64,000 bases of DNA from an uncultured Prevotellaceae bacterium (GTDB lineage Bacteria > Bacteroidota > Bacteroidia > Bacteroidales > Bacteroidaceae): the NCBI GenBank assembly GCA_902767775.1, contig CACXIP010000002.1, positions 248,001 to 312,000 of the forward strand, written 5' to 3'. The translations under genes and the position numbers were made by a program. A model generated the notes under the pieces. It saw only the letters and a list, made by a program, of their open reading frames with translations. It made no database searches and was not told the DNA's origin. Shown piece after piece: positions 40,184 through 49,400 of this stretch. The stretch's first letter is position 1. The number at the start of each line of letters is the position of its first letter.

Positions 40184-41724
40184 ATACACGGCCGCTCACG
40201 CACCCCTTCATCGAAATCATGGACACCACACTACGCGATGGTGAACAGACCAGTGGTGTGTCTTTCCTTCCTCATGAGAAACTCATGATAGCCAGAATGC
40301 TGCTCGACGACCTCAATGTCGACCGTATGGAGGTGGCGTCGGCAAAGGTCTCTGAGGGGGAGAAGGATGCGGTCAAGATGATTGTAAACTATGCCGAGAA
40401 TGCTGGGATACTTCAAAAGGTGGAGGTGCTGGGGTTTGTCGACGGCCATCAGTCGGTAGACTGGATTGCTGACTGTGGGGCACGTGTCATCAACTTGCTG
40501 GCGAAGGGTTCGCTCAAGCACTGCACCACACAACTGGCAAAGTCGCCTGAGGAACATCTCGACGACATCATGAGGTCGATAGAGTATGCCGACTCCAAGG
40601 GATTCGATGTGAACATCTATCTCGAGGACTGGAGTAGTGGCATGTCCGACTCCCCGGAATACATCTACACGATGATGGACCGCTTGGTGAGGACGCCCAT
40701 CCGGCGGTTCATGCTGCCTGACACATTGGGCATCACCAATCCCTTGCAGGTTATTGACTTCTTCAGAAAAATGAGAAGAAGATACCCTGAGGTGCATTTC
40801 GACTTTCATGCACACAACGACTACGACCTGGCGGTGTCCAACTCCCTCGCAGCAGTGCTGTGTGGAGCAAAAGGCCTCCATGTGACGGTCAACGGTCTGG
40901 GGGAGCGATGCGGCAACGCACCACTGGCGAGTGTGCAGGTCATTTTGCGCGACCAGTTTGGTGCCCGCACCAATATCAAGGAGGACAAACTCAATGATGT
41001 CAGCCGACTCGTAGAGGAATACAGCGGCATCGCCGTGGCACCCAACCAACCCATCGTGGGCGATAATGTGTTCACACAAGTGGCTGGTGTGCATGCTGAT
41101 GGTGACAACAAAGACAATCTCTACTGCAACGCCTTGGTGCCGGAGCGCTTCGGCAGAAGTCGCGAATATGCACTGGGCAAGACGAGCGGTAAGGCGAATA
41201 TCGAACTCAACTTGCAGAAACTGGGACTACAACTGACTCCGGAACAGATGAACAAGGTGACCAAGCGCATCACCGAACTGGGCGACCGCAAGGAAATCGT
41301 CACTCAGGACGACCTGCCCTATATCGTCAATGATGTGCTCAAGCATACCACACCCGAGGAGAAGGTGAAACTCATCAGTTATATGGTCACTTCCACCTAC
41401 GGACTGAAGCCCATAGCGAGCATCAAGGTGGAAATCAACGGCAACCAATATGCGGCGGAGTCAACAGGCGACGGACAGTATGATGCCTTCGTCAAGGCAC
41501 TGAGGAAAATCTACAAGGTCAACCTTGACCGCACATTCCCCATCCTGGCCAACTATGCTGTCTCTATCCCGCCGGGTGGCCGCACTGATGCGCTCGTCCA
41601 GACGGTCATCACCTGGCGCAACGGCGACAAGGTAATCAGGACAAGAGGACTTGATGCCGACCAGACCGAGGCGGCCATCAAAGCTACCCTCCGCATGCTC
41701 AACATCTATGAGGAAAGCCAATAA
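40162..41724 (+). CDS. cimA: LeuA-like synthase, probable citramalate synthase
   Basis: A 520-residue member of the isopropylmalate/homocitrate/citramalate synthase family: [30 protein letters not shown] and NGLGERCGNAPLASV give the TIM-barrel metal and catalytic residues, and a C-terminal LeuA-type regulatory domain (about 390-520) follows. A true leuA is four genes upstream, so this paralogue may make (R)-citramalate from pyruvate and acetyl-CoA for isoleucine; LeuCD and LeuB can process the citramalate branch too, which would explain its place in the operon. Other condensation partners cannot be ruled out from sequence. Starts inside the end of leuD. Confidence 0.85.
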   Translation: MGTTEQLNTRPLTHPFIEIMDTTLRDGEQTSGVSFLPHEKLMIARMLLDDLNVDRMEVASAKVSEGEKDAVKMIVNYAENAGILQKVEVLGFVDGHQSVDWIADCGARVINLLAKGSLKHCTTQLAKSPEEHLDDIMRSIEYADSKGFDVNIYLEDWSSGMSDSPEYIYTMMDRLVRTPIRRFMLPDTLGITNPLQVIDFFRKMRRRYPEVHFDFHAHNDYDLAVSNSLAAVLCGAKGLHVTVNGLGERCGNAPLASVQVILRDQFGARTNIKEDKLNDVSRLVEEYSGIAVAPNQPIVGDNVFTQVAGVHADGDNKDNLYCNALVPERFGRSREYALGKTSGKANIELNLQKLGLQLTPEQMNKVTKRITELGDRKEIVTQDDLPYIVNDVLKHTTPEEKVKLISYMVTSTYGLKPIASIKVEINGNQYAAESTGDGQYDAFVKALRKIYKVNLDRTFPILANYAVSIPPGGRTDALVQTVITWRNGDKVIRTRGLDADQTEAAIKATLRMLNIYEESQ

Positions 41725-41730
41725 AAGGTT

Positions 41731-41759
41731 GGAGATTTGAGATTTGAGGTTTGAGATTT
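41731..41759. repeat. GAGATTT heptamer array
   Basis: GAGATTT, GAGATTT, GAGGTTT, GAGATTT units in register just after the cimA-like stop codon. Confidence 0.65.
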
Positions 41760-41809
41760 GGCAGCACAGTACGTTCGCACGTTCATCCCGTCGTTAGTGG
41801 ATCGGTATG

Positions 41810-41920
41810 TCGCTGTATTACAGCGACCCACGTTCATAGGGATTTGCAACCAACAACAAGTGAACCACGTTCATCGGGATTTGCAATCCCGATGCCCTAA
41901 GTATAAGGATTTGCAATCCT
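41810..41920. repeat. REP-like palindromes between cimA-like gene and leuB
   Basis: The gap holds three related palindromic units: TCGCTGTATTACAGCGA (41810-41826), CGGGATTTGCAATCCCG (41875-41891) and AGGATTTGCAATCCT (41906-41920), plus a half unit GGGATTTGCAA (41839-41849). CCACGTTCAT precedes two of them (41828, 41865). The 303-base gap contains no gene and no clear promoter. Confidence 0.7.
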
Positions 41921-41937
41921 GTTACAAGTCAGTCATT

Positions 41938-42023
41938 TGTCTAAACTCCTAGAAAATCATATGTCTAAACTCCTAAACTCCTAGACTCCTAAACTCCTAA
42001 AAAAAGAAACCTCTAAACTCCAT
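41938..42023. repeat. CTCCTAAA octamer array before leuB
   Basis: Degenerate 8-nt units GTCTAAACTCCTAGAA, CTCCTAAA, CTCCTAGA, CTCCTAAA lead up to five bases from the leuB ATG. Confidence 0.7.
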
Positions 42024-42027
42024 AACA

Positions 42028-43089
42028 ATGAAACTAAAAATAGCCGTTCTCTCTGGCGACGGAATAGGACCAGAGATTATGAAACAGGGCGTGGCGGTCA
42101 TGGATGCCATCGCCGAGAAATACGGACATGAGGTGGAATACACAGAGGCCATCTGTGGCGCTCATGCCATCGATTTGGTGGGTGACCCCTTCCCAGAAGA
42201 GACGTTCAACATTTGCAAAGAGGCAGATGCTGTGCTGTTCGCTGCCGTGGGTGACCCGAAATACGACAACGACCCCACCTCCAAAGTGAGACCGGAACAG
42301 GGACTGCTTGCCATGCGTAAGGGACTTGGTTTGTATGCCAATATCCGACCAGTGCAGACGTTCAAATGCCTGCTCCACAAAAGTCCGCTGAAAACCGAAC
42401 TGGTGGAAGGGGCCGACTTCGTCTGCATCCGTGAATTGACTGGTGGCATGTATTTCGGAGAGAAATACCAGGACAACGACAAGGCGTACGACACCAACTA
42501 CTACACCCGACCGGAGATAGAGCGTATTCTGAAAGTGGGATTTGACTATGCCCGCCGCCGGCATCATCACCTAACCGTGGTCGACAAAGCAAATATTTTG
42601 GCTTCCAGCCGACTGTGGAGACAGATAGCCAAGGAGATGGAACCGTCTTTCCCTGATGTGAAGGTGGATTATATGTTTGTCGACAATGCCTCGATGAGGA
42701 TGATTGCCGAACCGACCTTCTTCGATGTCATCGTCACCGAGAATACATTTGGCGACATCCTGACCGATGAGGGCAGCTGTATCTCTGGCTCGATGGGTCT
42801 CCTTCCATCGGCTTCCACAGGAGAGGGCACACCGCTATTCGAACCCGTCCATGGCTCATGGCCACAGGCTGCCGGACAGAACATTGCCAATCCGCTCGCG
42901 CAGATTCTCTCCGTGGCGATGATGCTGGAGCATTTCGGCCTCAAGGAGGAAGGACAACTGGTGCGGCAGGCTGTGGATGCCAGCCTCGATGCCAATGTGC
43001 GTACACCAGAGATACAGGTCGAGGGTGGTGTCCACTACGGCACGAAAGAAGTGGGCGAGTGGATTGTCAATTGGATAAGAAAACAATGA
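42028..43089 (+). CDS. leuB: 3-isopropylmalate dehydrogenase
   Basis: NAD-dependent oxidative decarboxylation of 3-isopropylmalate, the last common step of the leucine branch; 353 residues. [18 protein letters not shown] at the start and [26 protein letters not shown] near residues 235-260 are the family signature. It is separated from the cimA-like gene by repeats but faces the same way. Its last bases (ATGA) overlap the start of the TPR gene. Confidence 0.96.
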   Translation: MKLKIAVLSGDGIGPEIMKQGVAVMDAIAEKYGHEVEYTEAICGAHAIDLVGDPFPEETFNICKEADAVLFAAVGDPKYDNDPTSKVRPEQGLLAMRKGLGLYANIRPVQTFKCLLHKSPLKTELVEGADFVCIRELTGGMYFGEKYQDNDKAYDTNYYTRPEIERILKVGFDYARRRHHHLTVVDKANILASSRLWRQIAKEMEPSFPDVKVDYMFVDNASMRMIAEPTFFDVIVTENTFGDILTDEGSCISGSMGLLPSASTGEGTPLFEPVHGSWPQAAGQNIANPLAQILSVAMMLEHFGLKEEGQLVRQAVDASLDANVRTPEIQVEGGVHYGTKEVGEWIVNWIRKQ

Positions 43090-43781
43090 GAAACTGCTTG
43101 TACAGATACATGAGGTCATACCTTCTCGTCATGGCACTTGCCTTCGCCCTTGGAGCGGAGGCACAGTCCTATGACGATTTGCGCGACTCTCTTGAGGTGG
43201 CTGTAAGCCAACTGAGAAAATTCCCAAACAATATCAATTTGAGACTCAACAAGGCTTCGTGGAACATGCTCCTTGAGCAATGGGACTATGCCAAGGAGGA
43301 GTATGACTGGATTCTGGAACGTGACCCCAAAAATGTGGCGGCACTCTACTACCGGGCATACATCTACGAGAAGCAGCACAAATACAAGTTTGCCCGAAAA
43401 GACTATGAGACCATGCTCAGCATCGTGCCCGACCATTTCAATGGTCAACTGGGCTTTGCCTTGCTCTGTCAGAAGGACATGAGATACTCGGAGGCCATGG
43501 ATAGAATCAATATCCTCATTGAGCAGTATCCCGATAGTGCGGTGGCATATGCCGCAAGGGCTGGACTTGAGGTGGAGAGAGGGCTATACGAGGTGGCTGA
43601 GTATGACTTCTCTGAGGCAATGCGCCTCGATCCTTCATGCTCCGACTATATCCTCAACAGAGCGGACATACGCCTAAAAATGGGTAAGAAAAAAGAGGCG
43701 CGTGAGGACCTCGACCGAGCAGTCCAGGCTGGTGTCCCTCGGCCTGCTCTTTCTGAGATGTATGCCAGATGCAAGGAGTAG
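43086..43781 (+). CDS. Exported TPR protein
   Basis: A 231-residue protein with a signal peptide in [19 protein letters not shown] and four to five TPR repeats ([55 protein letters not shown]), typical of protein-protein scaffolds in the envelope. The ATG at 43086 overlaps the leuB stop codon, so translation is coupled to leuB, although a role in leucine synthesis is not obvious. ATG 43110 is an alternative start with a cleaner signal peptide. Confidence 0.8.
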   Translation: MRNCLYRYMRSYLLVMALAFALGAEAQSYDDLRDSLEVAVSQLRKFPNNINLRLNKASWNMLLEQWDYAKEEYDWILERDPKNVAALYYRAYIYEKQHKYKFARKDYETMLSIVPDHFNGQLGFALLCQKDMRYSEAMDRINILIEQYPDSAVAYAARAGLEVERGLYEVAEYDFSEAMRLDPSCSDYILNRADIRLKMGKKKEAREDLDRAVQAGVPRPALSEMYARCKE

Positions 43782-43848
43782 TCCTCGCATCAATCAATGC
43801 TAAACAGAATCTTTTTCTGTGCCTCGGTATCTTTGTGTTGAATGAATA

Positions 43849-44622
43849 CTATTGCCTCTTTTCCAACCAGGCGTCAATTAGTTGTCTGGCAATCGACATC
43901 TTGCCGGGAATATCGGGCAGGGCATCATAGCGATACCAACCGCCTTTGGAGAGTTCGGAGCGTTGCAGATGCAGCGCTCCGCTTTCGTATTCAGCGGTAA
44001 AGCCTACCATCAGACCGCAGGGATAGGGCCATGGCTGACTGCCAAAATAACGGATGTTGCGGATGTTGATGCCGGTCTCCTCATGCACCTCACGCTCAAC
44101 GGCTTCCTCCAATGTCTCGCCAGTCTCCACAAATCCTGCTACAAGACCATAGTAGTCGCGCCTGAAGTTCTTGGCATGCACCAGCAATACCTCATCGCCT
44201 TTCTCCACGAGGCAGATGACCGCGGTGGCCAACTGAGGCCATACCTCTTTGCCGCAAAATGTACAGCGTTTGGATATCTCCGTGTGAAACTTCATCGGTC
44301 CGCCACAGACACCGCAATATTTGGTAGTGCTGTCCCAATAGAGTATCTCGGAGCATTTTCCTGCACGCACGTATTGCTCCACGGATAGATGATGAAATGA
44401 CTGCCTAAGACCAACCATCTCATACAGCGGATGGCCTGTCACGGGGTAATCGATGGAGTAGGTCTTTACCACCTCTCCGTCGGGCATCGTGAGGTCATGC
44501 ACCATCGTCCACGACTTGACCTCTGTGGGTGGCTCTTCCTGATAGGGCACGTCGTAAGTGCCGTCGGTATGACGCTCCAGCAATAGGTCGCCCTGGCAGA
44601 ATACAAACCAATGGTTTTTCAT
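43849..44622 (-). CDS. nudC: NAD(+) diphosphatase, Nudix family
   Basis: Hydrolyses NAD(H) and, in other bacteria, NAD caps on RNA; 257 residues. A four-Cys zinc finger (CGVCGGPMKFHT and CTFCG, about 97-118) precedes the Nudix box GFVETGETLEEAVEREVHEE (about 165-187). The QPWPYPCGLMVGF motif downstream (QPWPFPxS-type) is diagnostic of NudC. The start overlaps the stop of the 5'-nucleotidase by four bases, so the two are likely translated together. Confidence 0.92.
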   Translation of the reverse strand: MKNHWFVFCQGDLLLERHTDGTYDVPYQEEPPTEVKSWTMVHDLTMPDGEVVKTYSIDYPVTGHPLYEMVGLRQSFHHLSVEQYVRAGKCSEILYWDSTTKYCGVCGGPMKFHTEISKRCTFCGKEVWPQLATAVICLVEKGDEVLLVHAKNFRRDYYGLVAGFVETGETLEEAVEREVHEETGINIRNIRYFGSQPWPYPCGLMVGFTAEYESGALHLQRSELSKGGWYRYDALPDIPGKMSIARQLIDAWLEKRQ

Positions 44623-46361
44623 CGTCCAAAGAGGAGTATGCGGTCACGCTCAATGGCGGGCTTGGCCCACTCTTCAGGTACGAAGCGCCAATTGTTGTGT
44701 GCCTGTGGGTTCATACGTCCGGCTTTCTCTATCTCTTGCATCAGGTAGTAACGCTGGTCGCGGTCGCTCTGGAAGATGATGCGGTTGGGTAGTTCCTTGA
44801 GGCTGATACCGGCTCCGCGGGTAATCAACTCACCGCCGCCGTTGCCACGGTAACTGTTCATGGCCACTTTATACCATTTTGCTTCGTCAAAAGGCTCGCC
44901 GTTGCTCATGCGTAGAATATGCACCTTCTGTCCGTCGGGTTTGGTGACATCCACTTCGTATTCGATGCCGGCGGCGCTGTCGAAGTTGAAGGCGAGGTTT
45001 TTGAACATGAAGCGCTGTTTGTCGTCGGTTGAACCATCGTTGAGCAGCATGATGTGGTCGTCGGGACTCTTCATCGTGTTCACCCATTGGTCGTAGCTCA
45101 TCTCCAGGTGCTTGCGCACTTCCTCACCGGTCATGCGGACGACATAGAGCTTGTTCTCATAGCGGTAGAGGTTGAACATGTCGCTCACATATACCGGACC
45201 TGCCTTGATGCTGGTGTTGAACGACAGGGGGGCGTTGAACGAGATGTCGGCTCCTGTCAGACTGAGTTGCAGGTCGTGGATGAAATCGGTGAATGCCGCA
45301 CTGCCGAAATAGCAGTCGCGGGTGTAGATGCTGTTCTCAAACTCACCGATACGGCGGTCAACGAAGTTTTTCACACTGTCGATGGAGGGCTGGAAATACT
45401 TCACAAAAGCCTCGTCGACAGGGAGCTCCGACACATCGATGATGTCGCCGGTCACGCGCTTGCCTACAATTTTGCCACGCTTACCCTTGGTTACCTCTAT
45501 CGTGGCTTCTGCCACCATCAGGGCGTTGCATGAGGGGTCGAGGAACACCACATCCTGACCTGCCGTGTTCTTCACCACATCCTTGTATTGTGTGTGGTCG
45601 TGACCATAGAGGATGACGTCGAAACCGGGCACTTCCTTGGCGATGCGCAGCGATGCGTCCTCCTCATAGTCGGGGGTGACGATGCCACCGTCCTTTCCGG
45701 AGTGGAACAGACCGATGACGATATCGGGACGCTCATTGGCTTTGACATAGTCAATCCAGTAGCGGGCGCACTTCACCATCTCGTCAAAGCGCAGACCGCT
45801 CCACAGTTCCTCGTTGAGCCAATTGGGAATGGCGGGTGTGAGCATACCGATGATGGCTATCCTCACGCCCTCGCGCTCAATCATGGTGTAGGGATGGACG
45901 TAGGGCTTGCCGGTCTTCGTGTCGATGATGTTGGCACCGAGCATCGGGCATTTCACTTCGCGAATCCATTTGTCGTAAACGGCATGGCCCGTCTCCACGT
46001 CATGATTGCCAAAGGTCTCGGCATCAAAACCCATGTAGTTGATAACCTCGGCGGCTACATTGGGGATTTCGGGCTTCACATAATTGCAGTAATAGCAGGT
46101 GGGCTGTCCCTGCAGGATGTCACCGTTGTCAACGAGAATGACGTTCTTGCCATATTGTTCGCGTTGCTGCCTCACATAGGTCATCACGCGCGCCATGCTG
46201 CCTTTGAGCGGACGGCGGTTGATAAAGTCATAGGGGAAGAAACATCCATGTACGTCACTGGTCTCAATGACCTTGATGGTCACTGTCTTCTTCTTCGCTG
46301 TTGCCACCATGGGAATCATAATTAAAATGGCCAGGATGGCCGCTGATAAATAGTTTCTCAT
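44619..46361 (-). CDS. 5'-nucleotidase / cyclic phosphodiesterase (UshA-like)
   Basis: Exported metallophosphoesterase of 580 residues. Signal peptide MRNYLSAAILAILIMIPMVATA; metal site motifs ETSDVHGCFFP, NGDILQG, GNHDVETG and YGHDHTQ; C-terminal nucleotide-binding domain (about 330-560) with the GGGELITRGAG loop. It should dephosphorylate nucleotides in the periplasm. With nudC downstream in an ATGA overlap the pair suits nucleotide or NAD salvage (inference). Just upstream is an array of short repeats in place of a recognisable promoter. Confidence 0.92.
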   Translation of the reverse strand: MRNYLSAAILAILIMIPMVATAKKKTVTIKVIETSDVHGCFFPYDFINRRPLKGSMARVMTYVRQQREQYGKNVILVDNGDILQGQPTCYYCNYVKPEIPNVAAEVINYMGFDAETFGNHDVETGHAVYDKWIREVKCPMLGANIIDTKTGKPYVHPYTMIEREGVRIAIIGMLTPAIPNWLNEELWSGLRFDEMVKCARYWIDYVKANERPDIVIGLFHSGKDGGIVTPDYEEDASLRIAKEVPGFDVILYGHDHTQYKDVVKNTAGQDVVFLDPSCNALMVAEATIEVTKGKRGKIVGKRVTGDIIDVSELPVDEAFVKYFQPSIDSVKNFVDRRIGEFENSIYTRDCYFGSAAFTDFIHDLQLSLTGADISFNAPLSFNTSIKAGPVYVSDMFNLYRYENKLYVVRMTGEEVRKHLEMSYDQWVNTMKSPDDHIMLLNDGSTDDKQRFMFKNLAFNFDSAAGIEYEVDVTKPDGQKVHILRMSNGEPFDEAKWYKVAMNSYRGNGGGELITRGAGISLKELPNRIIFQSDRDQRYYLMQEIEKAGRMNPQAHNNWRFVPEEWAKPAIERDRILLFGR

Positions 46362-46381
46362 ATCTTTAGGGTTTTTATTTT

Positions 46382-46470
46382 TTAGGAGTTTAGGAGTTTC
46401 TCACTTCTCATCTCTCATCTCTCACTTCTCACTTCTCACCTCTCACCTCTCACCTCTCACCTCTTATTCC
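46382..46470. repeat. TCTCACC/TCTCATC heptamer array
   Basis: Between two minus-strand genes, the gap consists of 7-nt units (TCTCACT, TCTCATC, TCTCACC repeated) with TTAGGAGTTTAGGAGTTT at its left end. About ten units can be read. Confidence 0.8.
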
Positions 46471-49400
46471 TCATCTCTTCTTCCTTCTCTTCAGACCAAA
46501 CAGGTCACGCCAACCATTGAAGTCTTTCTTCATGATTAGACCGATGCCCTGAGTGTTGAGGCTGTTTTTCACAAAATAGCGGTCGTTGGTCTGGTTGTAC
46601 ATCTTGAGCGCCAGGTTGCCGTTGGGATAGAGCAAGTAGCGGATGTCGAAGTCGCCGATGAAACTGGTGGTGGCATTGCGGTTGTCGCGGTAGCCAAACT
46701 GTCCGTTGATGAGGAGGCGGTTGTTGAGGAGATTGCCGCTGAGCAGTCCCTCATATTCTGCATTATAGAAACCTTCGTCGCCGGTGGAGATGTTGGCGCC
46801 GAAATTCCAGTTGTTGCTCTTGATGACTGTCCCGAGCAGATTGTTGATTTGCTGACTGATGGTGCCGCTGAGCAGGCTCTGCATCGCCAGACTGGTCTGG
46901 GTCTGTCCCTGGGGTGTCAGTGCTGTGGCGTTCTGGTTGTAGAAACGCCCGATGGTGAGCAGGTAGATGACTTGCTGGTTGAGTTCTTCCTCGCTGTCTA
47001 TCAGACTCCTGACCATCTGTTGGGCATCGCTGTTGATGGTGGGCAACTCCATGTCGAAATCCACGGCGGGCTTCTCAGGAGTTCCGGTGATGTTCATCAG
47101 ACAGTTCACACGGATATTGTTCGACGAGAAACTCCTGCCAATGTTGAGGTCGGAAAGGGAGACTCCGTTCACGGTGTACACTGCCTTGAGGTCGAGGGCA
47201 GCACCATAGGGGGCACCGCCGAAGGCTATCGTTCCACCTTGCTGGAACTGGAAGTCTTTCTTGATGACATTTTGGATGGTCAACTTGTATATGCCGTGGT
47301 CGACGATATAGTTGCCGAACAGAGTGAACGACCCCTTGTTGAAATACGAGGCACGCAGTGTCCCGTTGCCATAGAGGGCAATATAGTCGCCGCTTTGTTT
47401 GTCCATCAGCAAGCGGATGGCGGCATCGGGGGTGGCATTGATGCGGAAGTTCATGCGGAGATTGGAGGGGAGGTCATTCTCCTCATATTGCTCATCCTCC
47501 TCATCTTCCTTTTCCTGGGAGATAAGGGGGGCAGTGTGACTGGCGGAGGGCAGGTTGGAGTAGTCGAGTGCCTGGGGGGTGATGTCGTTCCACTGGATAA
47601 AGCCTTGGTCTTTGAGCATATCCGGACTGGCGGCGTTGTAGTTGAATATAGTGCCTTTCTCGGGAGTAGCCACCACATCGATGGTGACCTCGCCGCTCAC
47701 ACCCTTGATTTGGCAGTCGCCGGTGGCATATACCGTGCCGCAGAATGTGTTGTCGCCAAACTCCTTGAAGTCGTATGCGAGCAAATTGTCGGCATGGATG
47801 CCCAGGTCGAAGGTGAAATCGCTGAGATAATCATGGTCGACGCTGCCAGTGATGGTGCCCTTATGCCCGTCTTTGTCGTAGACGATGGCATGGTCGAAAA
47901 GGATATGGTTGGGCACTAATGTGATGGTGTCGTCGCGGAGGGTATATGTGGTGTTCAGACTCGACACGCCAATTGTTCCGTTGGCAACAGCCTTGCCTTC
48001 CATGTTGATGTCGCTCAGTGGACCGAAAATACGGACGTGACCATCGGCACGCACATCAATGTCACGCATGAAGCTGCCGCAGAAACGCTTGAGAAAATAA
48101 AGGGGGGTGCCGTGGGTGTCGATTTCAAGGTTGAGTTCGCCAGGTGAGAGCGACACAAAGCCGTCAACATCAGTGTATCCCGCATCACCGTCGGTGGCCT
48201 TGCCGTCAAACTCGATGCGGTTGTCTTTGGAATTCCATGCCACATCGATGTCCATGTCACCGATGCGGCCGTCAACAAATTGGAAGTTGTTGATGAGTAG
48301 GTCGGCCTCGGCCTTGGGGGTGTCATAGACGGAGGTGAGGAAGGCATTGCCCGTGATGTGCCCGCCAAAGTCCACTCCTTTCACATGGAGGATGCTGGAG
48401 AGGAAGGCGGCGTCCAACTCGTTGAGGTCCACATGTAGGGTGTCGGTAGCTGCCTTCGTCAGGGCTCCGGAGATGATGATGTGCTGCTGACCGTTGCGGA
48501 TGGTGAAATGGTCGATGTCGATGTCGTTGCTGGCAAGTTCTATTTTTGATGGCTCCACAGACCAAGGCATGCCGTTGACAAAAATTTGGGAGGGGAGCAT
48601 CGACACATGGGCGGCCTTGTGCTGGTTTTCGTCGATAAGAAATTGTGTCGATGTGGTCAGCGAACCTTGCAGGCGCTGCTTGCCGCCGTGGTTGTTGAAA
48701 GCAAGGTCGGTGTTGAGGAGGTTGTGGGCAGCGGTGGCATGGAGGGCAAGGTCAAGCGGTCTGTCATTGTCCTGCATCTTCTTCAGGCTCACATCAGTGA
48801 GGAGGGTGTCTCCTTGGGTGGTGACACTGAGGTCGATGTCCCGGTAGTCGCCGCCATTGTACTCTATGCTGGGGATGATGCTGGTGAGGTCGATGTAGTC
48901 GTCGTCCTCATCAAGATGACCGCTGATATGCAGCGGTGAGTTGATGTTGAGGTCGATGTCTGCAAATTGCTTAATCCAGTCGCTGCGGTCGATGTCAATG
49001 TTGAAATCAAAGTCGCTCTGATAGTGAGGGGTGCTCTCTGGAAGATAGGGGAATGTGGGCAACTTGCTCCTGACCACATTTGACACACTATGTATGATAG
49101 TGGTGAAATCGTATTGTCCTACGATGTTGATGTGCCCGAAGTCACTGTCGAGGTTGAGGTGCTTATCCCTGCCCTCATTGTCTGCTTCAATGTGTAGATG
49201 GTCAAGGTGATAGTTCTTGTCGGGCGACTGGATGGAGAGGTCGGTCACATCCACCATGCCCAGCAACTCGTTGAAACTCAAACCATGGAGGTCGGTCTTG
49301 ATGTCAAAGTCCATGACATGACCTTTCATGCCACTGGTCAGACCGAGGGCCTCGGGGTTGAAATGGCGGGCGCTGGCGGAGATGGTGGCGGAGGGCTTGG

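Noticed and set aside
40231-41094. 287-codon open frame on the minus strand
   Set aside because: Shadow of the cimA-like gene.
43828-43835. TATCTTTG resembling a promoter -7 element
   Set aside because: It points into the end of a convergent minus-strand gene and has no -33 element or gene downstream.
46849-47919. 356-codon open frame on the plus strand
   Set aside because: Opposite the TamB-like gene, whose conserved C-terminal domain is encoded there.
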